Source: JACPFJ01 sp036504875
GTDB lineage: Bacteria; Desulfobacterota; Desulfuromonadia; Geobacterales; Pseudopelobacteraceae
Length of the DNA stretch: 64,000 nt
Reading direction: 5' to 3'
Assembly (NCBI GenBank): GCA_036504875.1
Contig: DASXUK010000070.1
Span: 43,207-107,206, forward strand
The stretch's first letter is position 1. Each line of letters begins with the position of its first letter. A model generated the notes under the pieces. The model worked only from the letters and a program-made list of their open reading frames with translations, was not told the origin of the DNA and did not search any database. Positions 9,512 to 17,915 of this stretch are shown in pieces. The position numbers and the translations under genes are program-made.

Positions 9512-10852
9512 TTAGGTGGCCAAGAGCGGGGCCGTTGTTCTCCGTGTCCGGCGGGTTCCAGGCTGTATGTCCAGAATACTGGTAACATTCCCGAATTGCT
9601 GCAGCTCTCCCTCTTCAAACAGCCTTATAACGCCGTATTTCCCATCATAGCCGGGTTGCCTAATCACCTGGCCGCTACGCATGCGACTGATCGCTTCTCC
9701 CAGGAGGGGTGCCTGACGACCGATCTCTTCCAGGGGGGTTTTCAGCAGCAGGTCAAATTCCGACCCAAAGCACTCGATAACGCGGGTGTAGGACTCCGTG
9801 ACCGTTTTGGAGGCCGGACCGACACCGGCAATCTCTCCCAATACTTCGCACAGCGGGATCAGGCTGAAAACCTGGGGCGCGTCCTGTCCATAAAATGGCC
9901 GCTGCCGATCGGCCAGCTCCATCACGCGATGGTGGACACCTATCGTGAGCGGTTTTGAGCAGACCGGACAAAAGAGCTCCAACTCCCGGCTTTGGACCGG
10001 ATCAAGGCAGATTCCGCAGGTACGATGACCATCAAAATGGTACTTGCCCTCTTCAGGAAAAAATTCGACTGTGCCGCGAAAGGTATCGCGCCGATTGTCC
10101 CTGATGGCATCCCTAAGGGCAAAGAAACTGAGCTCGGTCGAGAAAAGATTGGCCTCACGCCCCAGCTTGGAAGGAGAATGGCAATCGGAATTAGAGATCA
10201 GGGCAAAGCGATCCAGGGCTGAGATCAAGCGGTTCATATCCGGGTCAGAGGATAAGCCGGTCTCAAGGGCAAAGATATGCTCGGTGAGATCGCCAAAGCA
10301 TTCCTCGATCTCGTCAAAACCGGAGCGTGAGCCAAACAGGGAAAACCAGGGGGTCCAGATATGAGCTGGGACCAGAAAGCCTTGTGGCGCCTCTTCAAGT
10401 AGAATCTCCAACAGATTGCGGCTATCCAGCCCCAAGATCGGTCGCCCGTCCGAGACAATGTTGCCGATCAGTGCCAACCGGGAATTGACTCGTTCAGCAG
10501 AATCAAGGTCCGGCACATACAGCAGATTATGGACCTTTCTCACTTTGCCGTGGCGTTTGTAGATGCAGCTGATCTCAGCCGATAGCAGAAAACGGACCGG
10601 AGCAGCAGTCGTTAGCATGCCGGCTAGTGGCGGAAAGATGGCTGCTTCATTTTTTAATCGGAAAAGACCCGGCTCGGCAGGCTCCAGCTGTTCCTTCAGC
10701 TGTCGAAACCAGCCGGGATGGGTGAAATCCCCACTGGCAATCACACCGATACCCTTGACACGCGCCCAGCTAGCCAGGCCAATCAGGGTACTGGTCGGAC
10801 TGGTGGCTCGCGAATAGGGGGAATGAATATGCAGGTCGGCTATATATTCCAT
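9512..10852 (-). CDS. EndoQ-family PHP-domain endonuclease (TIGR00375 type)
   Basis: A 446-residue protein. The N-terminal PHP phosphoesterase domain begins YIADLHIHSPYSRATS (first metal-binding HxH) and continues with VIASGDFTHPGW, LLSAEISCIYKRHGKV and LISNSDCHSPSKLGREANLF. A four-cysteine zinc site follows (CGIC...CPVC around residues 275-300), then PLTIGVHHRVMELADR. The C-terminal region (IAGVGPASKTV) is helix-hairpin-helix-like. This is the layout of archaeal endonuclease Q, which nicks DNA 5' of hypoxanthine, uracil and abasic sites. Bacterial members are less studied. Activity here is inferred. A family-4 uracil-DNA glycosylase lies 10 kb away at 21236. Confidence 0.78.
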   Translation of the reverse strand: MEYIADLHIHSPYSRATSPTSTLIGLASWARVKGIGVIASGDFTHPGWFRQLKEQLEPAEPGLFRLKNEAAIFPPLAGMLTTAAPVRFLLSAEISCIYKRHGKVRKVHNLLYVPDLDSAERVNSRLALIGNIVSDGRPILGLDSRNLLEILLEEAPQGFLVPAHIWTPWFSLFGSRSGFDEIEECFGDLTEHIFALETGLSSDPDMNRLISALDRFALISNSDCHSPSKLGREANLFSTELSFFALRDAIRDNRRDTFRGTVEFFPEEGKYHFDGHRTCGICLDPVQSRELELFCPVCSKPLTIGVHHRVMELADRQRPFYGQDAPQVFSLIPLCEVLGEIAGVGPASKTVTESYTRVIECFGSEFDLLLKTPLEEIGRQAPLLGEAISRMRSGQVIRQPGYDGKYGVIRLFEEGELQQFGNVTSILDIQPGTRRTRRTTAPLLAT

Positions 10853-10938
10853 TTAAGTCCAATTAACCTGTAACTATCGATTACCATGAGATTCATTCAA
10901 AAAGCCGCCACACAAATAACTGCTTTGCAGAGCAGTTG

Positions 10939-12081
10939 TTATTTCTTAGCTGCCACAGCCACGTGATCATTGTCTTTAAGGTTGAAACCGCCGCGGATAA
11001 CATATTGCTCGCCATTTTTAAGTCCTGAGGATATCTCGACCATCTCGCCGCTAACGACTCCGGATGTGACCTCACGCCGTCGTGCCAGCCCTTGTTCAAT
11101 CACGAACAGGTAACCTTTCCCGCTCGCAGCATCAAGCCCGTTAATCGAGCTGCGCGGGACCTGCAGCACATTGCTGCGTCTGCCGGTCAGTATACGTCCC
11201 TTGGCAAACAAGCCCCCCTTCAGAACCTCAGGCACGTTGCGATATTCAGCGATTATCTTCAGGGAACGGTCGGCTTGATTGAGCTCAGGATTAACAAACA
11301 TCACCTTTCCGGTGAAGAGCTTGCCCGGGATGGAGTCAACGCTGAACTCTACAGGTTGTCCTGTCCTGACCTTTGCAGAATCAACCGAGGACACGCTAAC
11401 GGTCAGGTTTAGCAGGCGGTTGTCAACGATGCGGAAGATTGGTTTGGCAGCAGCAGCGTCGCTGGCCAGATCGCCGACATTAACATTCCGCAGCGCCACA
11501 ACCCCGTCAATTGGGGCTACTACAAGCCCTTTTGCCGAGCGAGCTTTTGTTTGACGAACCTCTTCCTCGGCAACACCAATCTGCGCTCGGGATGATTCTA
11601 TTCGGGCCTTGGCCGCTTCCTGTTCGCTACGTCCATCATCCACCGCCTGCTGAGTTGCCAGGCCGGATTCCTTGAGTTTGAGCAAGCGGGACATTTCCCG
11701 CTCAGCCCGGTTGGCTGCCACCTGAGCCTGGGCCAGGCCGGCCCGGGCCGACTCCACTCCGGCCAGAGCCCTACGGGCCAAGGCCTCGGTTTCGGCCATA
11801 TCGATGCGGGCCAAAGGCTGCCCCTTTTTTACTCGCACCCACTCGGTCACAAAGACCTGCTTGAGCAAACCGGGTATTTGCGTCTTGATGTCCACCGAGA
11901 ATTTTGGCTCCAGACTGCCGGTAACATCGATTACATCCAACAGTGCAGAGCTGGTGGATGTTGCCGTCTCTACTGCAACAAGTGGTTTTTCTGACTGTTG
12001 TTCCTTATGCTGGGTTCCGTTACAGGCGCTTACATTGGCGGCAATGATCACGACCAGGATTATTTTTTTCAGACGGCTCAT
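10939..12081 (-). CDS. RND efflux periplasmic adaptor (membrane-fusion) lipoprotein
   Basis: A 380-residue adaptor subunit. The N-terminus ends in a lipobox (ANVSAC, Cys about residue 20), so it should be anchored in the inner membrane facing the periplasm. The order is: biotinyl-lipoyl half (KTQIPGLLKQVFVTEWVRVKKGQPLARID), a long alpha-helical hairpin rich in Ala/Glu/Arg (residues 90-180), the second lipoyl half (VVAPIDGVVALRNVNVGDLA), then beta-barrel and membrane-proximal parts ending YVIRGGFNLKDNDHVAV. The ribosome site AGAGGAG precedes ATG 12081. It should bridge the RND permease encoded at 2016 to an outer-membrane channel. It is the first gene of the minus-strand run that ends with that permease. 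Confidence 0.92.
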   Translation of the reverse strand: MSRLKKIILVVIIAANVSACNGTQHKEQQSEKPLVAVETATSTSSALLDVIDVTGSLEPKFSVDIKTQIPGLLKQVFVTEWVRVKKGQPLARIDMAETEALARRALAGVESARAGLAQAQVAANRAEREMSRLLKLKESGLATQQAVDDGRSEQEAAKARIESSRAQIGVAEEEVRQTKARSAKGLVVAPIDGVVALRNVNVGDLASDAAAAKPIFRIVDNRLLNLTVSVSSVDSAKVRTGQPVEFSVDSIPGKLFTGKVMFVNPELNQADRSLKIIAEYRNVPEVLKGGLFAKGRILTGRRSNVLQVPRSSINGLDAASGKGYLFVIEQGLARRREVTSGVVSGEMVEISSGLKNGEQYVIRGGFNLKDNDHVAVAAKK

Positions 12082-12598
12082 GTTCTCCTCTTAGAAATTC
12101 CTGCCTGCTTTTTCCTGGCGGTCATAGATCAGTCACCAATTCCGAAGCAAGGCGCTGAGCAAGTTTGCTCGTGTTTTGCACCTTAATGGCGGCCAAAAAG
12201 TAATTATGCCCCGCTTGACTTATTCTTTATCCAATTGGGTAAGTCGACCAATTCTCCTACTTTTCTCGGATTTAAAGCTTCTGTCAACCTTTTTTAACCA
12301 TTCATTTGGAAACTCCGTTTCGTGCTGCCGATGAAAATAGTGTTGCGGAGGCATATATCGGTAAATGATAAAAGGTGTTTATTTAATGGGTGCCAAAAGC
12401 GCCCAAAAGAGAAGTCTGCAGCATAAGTCGTCATTGCCGATCAGCAGAATAACTCTGGTGCTTTGGCTCTCTAGGTACATTTTTGTAAGCGGATTTAAAG
12501 ATCTAGAAAGGCGCTCGGGGCTACTCATGGAGGAGACTTTTTTAAATCAGCGAGAATAAGACCGGCAGGGAATCAATCTCTTGCTTCTGATAAACAAC
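12082..12598. other. Intergenic region without a convincing gene
   Basis: About 515 bases lie between the adaptor gene start and the terminators of the cytochrome gene, with no well-supported gene. A frame at 12365-12559 (64 codons, plus strand) has no clear ribosome site or recognisable motif. AT-rich stretches around 12210-12310 could hold the promoter of the minus-strand adaptor gene, but I see no clear consensus box. Confidence 0.5.
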
Positions 12599-12623
12599 AA
12601 ACCCCGCCTGGGAAGCGGGGTTT
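12599..12623 (-). terminator. Intrinsic terminator after the ImcH-like gene
   Basis: A 9-bp perfect stem (AAACCCCGC / GCGGGGTTT) with a 7-base loop. Read on the minus strand it is followed by a T-rich run (TTTGTTGTTT), so it can end transcription from the cytochrome gene whose stop is at 12683. Confidence 0.8.
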
Positions 12624-12637
12624 GTTAATCGGACTGA

Positions 12638-12663
12638 AGCCCCTGGAAGATAACCAGGGGGCT
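12638..12663. terminator. Second hairpin, T-run on plus strand
   Basis: An imperfect stem AGCCCCTGG / CCAGGGGGCT (one bulged G) followed on the plus strand by TTTT. It lies between the first terminator and the cytochrome stop and may make termination bidirectional. Confidence 0.55.
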
Positions 12664-12682
12664 TTTATAACTTTAAAAATAT

Positions 12683-14218
12683 CTAGTGTTTTCCTTCGCC
12701 GGGCACGTCATGGCCGCCGGCCGAGTGGCACTCGCTGCAGTTAGTTTTATGTAATTCATCGCCAATATCCACCGGGTGTACAAACTCAGTCACCTTGGTG
12801 CCGGCCGGTATATTCTCCTGAACCTGACCAAGGACATCATGGCAAATCTTGCAGTCCTTGGAGATAATCCTGCCTTCAGCAGACTTGTGTTTGCCATCAT
12901 GGCAACGGAAGCAGCCTGGTGTATAGAAATGGCCGATATGGTTGGGATAGGTATTCCAGGCCACCTTCATCTTGGGGAAGTAGTTACGCTTGTAGATAGC
13001 CTGGATTTTCTCGATAGCATGGCCTAATTCAGCACTCTTCTTGGTAAACACTTCGGGATAGTTATTGACATAATAATCCCGGATGCCTGCATCAAGCGCC
13101 TTGACCGCCTCTTCGGATGATGAATAAGGCTTCTCCAGCAGTTCCACAGCCACCTTTTTGATGTAAGGGAGTTTGCGGTCAATGGTATTGGATGCAAAAT
13201 GCTTATCCATCTCTTCACCAGGAGAGTGATAGATGTGCGTGGGCTTGTTGTGGCAGTCGGTGCAATCCATGACCCTCTTCTCTGCCTTGGCGATCTCATC
13301 TTTGGTTAATGGCTTGGCAGGATCCATGTACTCGGTAATCTTGCCATCCTTGCCTTTGACTGCGATGTAGGGGATTGAGAGCCGCTTCTTGTCGCCCGGT
13401 ATATATGTTACTTCCCGGCCGATATGCCAATGGATGCCCATTGCATTAGGGGTTTTTGGTGTCCCGCCAATCTTGATCATCATATCGATCTCACGGGGAG
13501 TATTCTCCTCGTTGGGAGCGTAATGATAAAAAATCTTTTGGCGACCGGCATAGAATTTCTCCGGCCAATGGCAATGTTCGCAGGTTCCGCGGGCCGGGCG
13601 CAGGTGTTCAACCGGCGTCTGAATCGGGGTCGGCCAGGAATGCGTCAGTACAACCCAGACCTGTCGTAAACCGGAGATCTTGGCCTTGACATACCAACCC
13701 GCGCCTGGCCCGACATGGCACTCGACGCACTTTACCTTGGCATGGGGTGAATCCTTCCAGGCGGTATGCTCCGGCTCCATAACCACGTGACAGAGCTCGC
13801 CGCAAAAGGTGGTGGACTCGGTGAACTCAAAGCCCTTAATGGAGGCGGTCACAACCACCATGAAAAATATGATGGTGGCAATTATAAAATAGACTGTCAA
13901 TTTCAGGGAGTGCGGATCATTCAGGTCAAGGCGGGGTAATCGCGGAATTCCGACCTCAGGGTGCTTACGGTAACGGTTTCTGGTATTCCAGGCGCCGAGC
14001 GGGATCAGAACCAGGCCAAATATCAGGATACCAGGGAAGGCGAAGTATACAAACATGCCCAAATAGGGGTTTTCAGTTCCGGTGAAAGCTTCCAGCAGAA
14101 TGAATGCAACGATAAGAATGGTTGCAACCAGCGCACAAAGCCCCCCCAGGATGCTGACAGGGTTCATCAAATACTTATAAATACTAGGTCTCGCCTTGCT
14201 TGGGACGTTCTCTTCCAT
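12683..14218 (-). CDS. imcH: Inner-membrane heptaheme c-type cytochrome, NapC/NirT-related (ImcH-like)
   Basis: A 511-residue protein with three N-terminal membrane helices (about 17-50, 55-78 and 105-130) and a large periplasmic part. There are seven c-heme sites: one CxxxCH (CGELCH, as in NapC-type quinol dehydrogenases), then CVECH, CEHCH, CTDCH, CFRCH, CKICH and CSECH. Length, three-helix anchor and seven hemes fit ImcH of Geobacter, which takes electrons from menaquinol for high-potential extracellular acceptors. The assignment rests on architecture, not an alignment. It ends in two hairpins and is separated from the upstream CbcL-like gene by that gene's terminator, so it is probably its own transcript. 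A perfect 12-bp palindrome (CTATAATTATAG, 14244-14255) lies just before the start. Confidence 0.75.
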   Translation of the reverse strand: MEENVPSKARPSIYKYLMNPVSILGGLCALVATILIVAFILLEAFTGTENPYLGMFVYFAFPGILIFGLVLIPLGAWNTRNRYRKHPEVGIPRLPRLDLNDPHSLKLTVYFIIATIIFFMVVVTASIKGFEFTESTTFCGELCHVVMEPEHTAWKDSPHAKVKCVECHVGPGAGWYVKAKISGLRQVWVVLTHSWPTPIQTPVEHLRPARGTCEHCHWPEKFYAGRQKIFYHYAPNEENTPREIDMMIKIGGTPKTPNAMGIHWHIGREVTYIPGDKKRLSIPYIAVKGKDGKITEYMDPAKPLTKDEIAKAEKRVMDCTDCHNKPTHIYHSPGEEMDKHFASNTIDRKLPYIKKVAVELLEKPYSSSEEAVKALDAGIRDYYVNNYPEVFTKKSAELGHAIEKIQAIYKRNYFPKMKVAWNTYPNHIGHFYTPGCFRCHDGKHKSAEGRIISKDCKICHDVLGQVQENIPAGTKVTEFVHPVDIGDELHKTNCSECHSAGGHDVPGEGKH

Positions 14219-14360
14219 AAATACCCCTTACTAATGTCAGTTGCTATAATTATAGATTGAAAGCGCGTATTTTTACAGCCTCAGAAGTTGATTTGTCAAA
14301 TAAAAATAAAATAATTGGTAAAGCAAGATACTTATTTTAAAAGCGAAATAGGAGAAACTC

Positions 14361-14389
14361 AAAAGGCTGCGCTTACCGCGCAGCCTTTT
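14361..14389 (-). terminator. Hairpin terminator after the CbcL-like gene
   Basis: A 12-bp perfect stem (AAAAGGCTGCGC / GCGCAGCCTTTT) with a 5-base loop, just beyond the stop at 14416. The stem itself ends in T on both strands. It separates the two cytochrome genes into different transcripts. Confidence 0.8.
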
Positions 14390-14415
14390 GAGGAAACACT
14401 GCATTTATTTAGTAC

Positions 14416-16269
14416 TTAGTGTGATCCACCTATAAAGGCCATGATCATCAGTGCCAGCAATCCTAAACCGGTAAACAGGGCTATGAATCCGAAGCCTTTA
14501 ACCAGGAAATCGTAAGCCACACCACTGGTGCGCTTGCAGGCAAACTTCTCGGTGATGCCTAGCTCTTCATAACGCTTCCACTGATCGCCACGCTCCTCGA
14601 TCATCTCTTCCTTGGCAATCTGACCATTGAAAATCACGAAATCCATGGGGAATTTTTCAGGTCGTCCGTGCGTATTGAAAAAGTGGACGCTGAAAATAAA
14701 GCCGGTTGCCAGTAAAGCCTCATCAGAATGAACAATGGTGGCAACGTTAAATGCCCAACCCGGAAGGAATATTCCGAATATTTCGGGGAACCAGAGCATC
14801 AGACCGGAACCGCCAATGGCAAACATACCCCAGAAGACAGCGATGAAGTCAAATTTTTCCCAGTAAGTCCAGCGCTCAAAGGTAGGTTTTGGTCCCTTGA
14901 AGAAGAACCACTTCACCATGGCGACTACATCCTTGATATCGCGGAAGTTCGGACAGAGAGAGTCAGGACCGAACAGGCGCTGCAGGAAATTTCCGGGAAT
15001 GTCTTTTCTTATGAACAGGAAGTGAATGCTCATAGCCAGTGCTGAAGCGAAGTAGACAAAGGTGATGCCGGCGCAGATGCGGTGAATGAAGCCTGCATTG
15101 GCCGAACCTCCGTATATTTTCATCATGGCCAGAGCCCAGGCCTGATCGCTGAATTTAAGCGGCAGACCGGTCAGTGATAGGCCGAGAAAGCTGGTTATAA
15201 CCAACAGGTGTAGGAAAATGTGCAGTCGGGTAAAGCGACGATATTGCTTGTGCGCATCAGCTATAACAACGTGGTGGTGACCGTTTGCCAGTTTATCGGC
15301 TTTTTCACGGTTCTCAACAAAGCCGCGGAACATCCAGAACAGGGTGTGGATCCAGAAAACACCAAAGGTACCAACCAGTAGACCGGTCATACAAATAAAC
15401 GTGTAGAACAGAATCGGGTATTTTTCCCGATCGCTGTGCTCGCCATGGGCATAAAATTTAGTGAAGAAAGGTGTAGCCTTGGGATGACATTGGGCACAGG
15501 TTTTGACAAGGTTTTCAGGGTTGACGCTTGATTTAGGGTCATCTTTAGGTAAAACAGAATGTGCGGTATGGCAGTCTGCACAGCCAGCCACACGTTCCGG
15601 GAAGCCCAGACGATAGTTCTTGCCGTGGTAGCTTTCCATGTAGGTCTTTACTGCAACATTGTAGACCTTGTTCTTGGCCATCAGTTTGTCATTGCTATGG
15701 CACTTGAGACAAACCTTGGTATGAAAATCGCGGTTGGCATGCCCTTTGGGGTCACCCAGGGGTTTGATGTCATGCAGATTATGGCAATCATTACATGCTG
15801 CTGAATCCATATTCCCAGCAGTTACTGCCCTGCCATGCACGGACTGCTGGAAGACCTTTTCCTTGTCATGGCACTGGATACATTTTGCTATAACCTTCCG
15901 CTTGTCGCCTTTCCAGGAGCGATGGATATGAATGTCGGTGTGGCAGTCTGCACACATTACACCCTTGCTGACATGGACGCTGGCGTAGTGTTCAGCGTTT
16001 TCCTTCTTGTGGCAACGCTCGCACTGTACCTTCTGGACCTTGATCTCTTTCCTCATATGTTTGGCGAGATCTGTGATATCCACGTGACAGCTGGTACAGG
16101 CATTCTTGCCATGGACAGATGCCGCAAATGCCGCTACAGAGATCTTATCGCTGTGACAGCCGAGGCAGGTAGCCGGATCTATCGCCATCCCTTGTTCGGC
16201 AAAGGAAGGTATAGACCAGGCAATAAATGACACCAGTACCATGAGAAAACAACTAACAACAGACCGCAT
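14416..16269 (-). CDS. cbcL: Nine-heme c-type / diheme b-type inner-membrane cytochrome (CbcL-like)
   Basis: A signal peptide (start MRSVVSCFLMVLV) is followed by a periplasmic domain with nine CxxCH sites (CLGCH, CTSCH, CERCH, CADCH, CIQCH, CNDCH, CLKCH, CADCH, CAQCH) and then six membrane helices of the FdnI/HydC cytochrome b type. Histidines placed for two b hemes are visible (RLHIFLHLL, MSIHFLFI, IVHSDEALL, FSVHFFNTH). This fusion matches CbcL of Geobacter sulfurreducens, a menaquinol oxidase needed for low-potential iron(III) reduction. I chose ATG 16269 because AAGGAG lies 8 bases before it; an in-frame ATG at 16284 has no good site. A 21-bp palindrome at 16303-16323, shared with the sigma-54 operon at 46 kb, lies 34 bases upstream of the start. 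Confidence 0.8.
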   Translation of the reverse strand: MRSVVSCFLMVLVSFIAWSIPSFAEQGMAIDPATCLGCHSDKISVAAFAASVHGKNACTSCHVDITDLAKHMRKEIKVQKVQCERCHKKENAEHYASVHVSKGVMCADCHTDIHIHRSWKGDKRKVIAKCIQCHDKEKVFQQSVHGRAVTAGNMDSAACNDCHNLHDIKPLGDPKGHANRDFHTKVCLKCHSNDKLMAKNKVYNVAVKTYMESYHGKNYRLGFPERVAGCADCHTAHSVLPKDDPKSSVNPENLVKTCAQCHPKATPFFTKFYAHGEHSDREKYPILFYTFICMTGLLVGTFGVFWIHTLFWMFRGFVENREKADKLANGHHHVVIADAHKQYRRFTRLHIFLHLLVITSFLGLSLTGLPLKFSDQAWALAMMKIYGGSANAGFIHRICAGITFVYFASALAMSIHFLFIRKDIPGNFLQRLFGPDSLCPNFRDIKDVVAMVKWFFFKGPKPTFERWTYWEKFDFIAVFWGMFAIGGSGLMLWFPEIFGIFLPGWAFNVATIVHSDEALLATGFIFSVHFFNTHGRPEKFPMDFVIFNGQIAKEEMIEERGDQWKRYEELGITEKFACKRTSGVAYDFLVKGFGFIALFTGLGLLALMIMAFIGGSH

Positions 16270-16302
16270 AGACGACTCCTTCATTAAGTTTGACTAATCC
16301 AG

Positions 16303-16323
16303 GTGTATAATTTTGATATACAC
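16303..16323. promoter_or_regulatory. 21-bp palindrome, probable operator (copy 1)
   Basis: The sequence is GTGTATAA-TTTTG-ATATACAC (8-5-8). Its core GTATA-N7-TATAC is the same as in two sites at 45957 and 46059. It lies 34-54 bases before the ATG of the CbcL-like cytochrome gene. Such a position would suit a repressor or proximal activator. No sigma-54 promoter was found beside it. Confidence 0.6.
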
Positions 16324-16582
16324 TACACCAAAATAATTATGAAAATCAACATAATTGAAATCCTTTAGATGATGTTAACCTGGGCGAATTGCTAGACAAT
16401 CCAAATGTTTTATTTGAATGCTTTGCATTGTCTTTTAATAAAACAAGTTGACTCAACAACTAGGGCGCCAAAGGCGCTAAATTGAGAGCAATCTTGACTT
16501 TAACAGCCCCTTTTGTTAGCTTGTAACAAATAAAACAAAGTTTTTGCCTTGTTATAAGTGCCATTAAATACATGGAGTAGAA
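16324..16582. other. Divergent intergenic region
   Basis: An AT-rich stretch of about 260 bases between the CbcL-like gene (minus) and the aminotransferase gene (plus). It should contain both promoters. On the minus strand a TTGATT box is visible but no convincing -10. No gene, riboswitch or repeat was seen. Confidence 0.5.
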
Positions 16583-17656
16583 ATGCATAAGAAACTTTTT
16601 ATACCCGGTCCAATTGAGGTGCATCCTGAGGTCCTGGCTGCTATGGCAACGCCTATGATAGGCCATCGCATGAAGGAATATGCCGAACTTCATGGAGCTG
16701 TTAAAACGAAACTCAAGAAGCTGCTCTGCACGGACGGGAAGGTGTTTTTGGCAACTTCCAGCGCCTTTGGCGTTATGGAGGGAGCCGTACGAAACCTGGT
16801 CGGCAAACGCTGTGCGAACTTCTGTAATGGCGCTTTTTCGGATAAATGGCATGATGTAACCTTGCGGTGCGGCAAACAGGCAGATGCAATCCGATTCGAC
16901 TGGGGCCAGCCGGTCTCACCTCAGGTGGTGGAGCAAACCCTGGCCAGCGGCAAATATGACAGCATGACCATGATCCATAATGAAACCTCGACCGGCGTAA
17001 TGTCGCCTCTGGCAGAAATCGCCGAAGTCATGCGTAAATTTCCAGAGGTGATGTTTATAGTGGATACAGTTTCTTCTATGAGTGCTGTTAATATCCCTGT
17101 AGACCAACTAGGGATTGACTGCTGCATTTTCGGCGTGCAAAAAGCCCTGGCCTTACCGCCCGGATTGGCGGTATTCACTGCCAGTGAAAAGGCGCTTAGC
17201 AGAGCATCCGGCATGGAGGGTCGCGGATACTATTTTGACTTTCTGGAATTCGACGCTAACGATGCCAAGGACAACACCCCTTCCACTCCTTGTATATCGC
17301 TGATCTATGCCTTGAATTGTCAGCTGGATCGGATATTCAAGGAGGGGCTGGAAAACCGCTGGGAGCGCCATCAGGTTCTGGCAGACTACGTCCGTAACTG
17401 GGTAGGAGCTAGGGGATTCGAACTCTTTCCCGAGCTGCCATTCTGTTCCCTGACCCTAACCTGTGCACGGAACAGCCGCAACATAGACCTGGCGCTGCTC
17501 AAGAAAAAATTAGGCGAGGCGGGATTTGCATTTGATGACGGCTACGGCAAGATAAAAGGACAGACATTCCGCATAGCGCATATGGGAGATATGACTCCCG
17601 CTCAACTAGATGAACTTTTCGCAGCCATTATTACCATTATGCCGGAACTTGCCTAG
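16583..17656 (+). CDS. Class V PLP-dependent aminotransferase (alanine-glyoxylate/serine-pyruvate type)
   Basis: A 357-residue fold-type I PLP enzyme. The N-terminus KLFIPGPIEVHPEVLAAM is the family entry motif. ATSSAFGVMEGAVRNL supplies the phosphate-binding region, IVDTVSSMSAV holds the Asp that pairs with the cofactor, and FGVQKALALPPGLAVF carries the Schiff-base lysine. The C-terminus includes FRIAHMGDMTPAQLDELF, with the substrate-carboxylate Arg. Members use alanine, serine or aspartate as amino donor, and the exact substrate cannot be read here. Ribosome site GGAGTAG precedes ATG 16583. A small zinc-ribbon gene follows 50 bases downstream. Confidence 0.88.
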   Translation: MHKKLFIPGPIEVHPEVLAAMATPMIGHRMKEYAELHGAVKTKLKKLLCTDGKVFLATSSAFGVMEGAVRNLVGKRCANFCNGAFSDKWHDVTLRCGKQADAIRFDWGQPVSPQVVEQTLASGKYDSMTMIHNETSTGVMSPLAEIAEVMRKFPEVMFIVDTVSSMSAVNIPVDQLGIDCCIFGVQKALALPPGLAVFTASEKALSRASGMEGRGYYFDFLEFDANDAKDNTPSTPCISLIYALNCQLDRIFKEGLENRWERHQVLADYVRNWVGARGFELFPELPFCSLTLTCARNSRNIDLALLKKKLGEAGFAFDDGYGKIKGQTFRIAHMGDMTPAQLDELFAAIITIMPELA

Positions 17657-17706
17657 AGGCCAATTGCCCTAAAGATAATTAAGTAAGAAGGGGAAGGAGA
17701 TATATC

Positions 17707-17886
17707 ATGAAATGCCCGAATTGTGGAGACAGAACCCTCATCAACATTGATATGCATTCTGAAGGCTTTTCATCGGACGAATCACCGGTCAAGGAATGCG
17801 GCGCCTGCGGATTGGTTTGGAGAGTTAAACACGAAGCCGGTGTAACGACCATCGATATCATAAAAGCGGCTGAGCCACAGAAATAA
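17707..17886 (+). CDS. Small zinc-ribbon protein, 59 residues
   Basis: A short gene with an excellent ribosome site (AAGGAGATATATC) before ATG 17707. The protein starts MKCPNCGDRTLINIDMHSEG and has a second cysteine pair, ECGACGLVWR. Two CxxC knuckles about 30 residues apart form a classical zinc ribbon. The remainder, VKHEAGVTTIDIIKAAEPQK, is soluble. Proteins of this kind often bind nucleic acid or act as adaptors, but no function can be assigned. It lies between the aminotransferase and the convergent rubredoxin gene, from which it is separated by a C/G-rich hairpin. Confidence 0.8.
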   Translation: MKCPNCGDRTLINIDMHSEGFSSDESPVKECGACGLVWRVKHEAGVTTIDIIKAAEPQK

Positions 17887-17888
17887 TT

Positions 17889-17909
17889 ACCCCCCCGGCT
17901 AAGGGGGGT
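17889..17909. terminator. Hairpin between convergent genes
   Basis: Stem ACCCCCC / GGGGGGT with a 7-base loop lies 3 bases after the zinc-ribbon stop and 7 bases before the rubredoxin stop (minus strand). The T-runs are weak on both sides, so it is a probable bidirectional terminator. Confidence 0.55.
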
Positions 17910-17915
17910 TAAGGG

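Noticed and set aside
12365..12559. 64-codon plus-strand frame
   Set aside because: No ribosome site, no conserved motif and no operon partner; low support.
16324..16582. A sigma-54 promoter for the CbcL-like gene
   Set aside because: No GG-N10-GC pair was found on the minus strand between 16270 and 16582.
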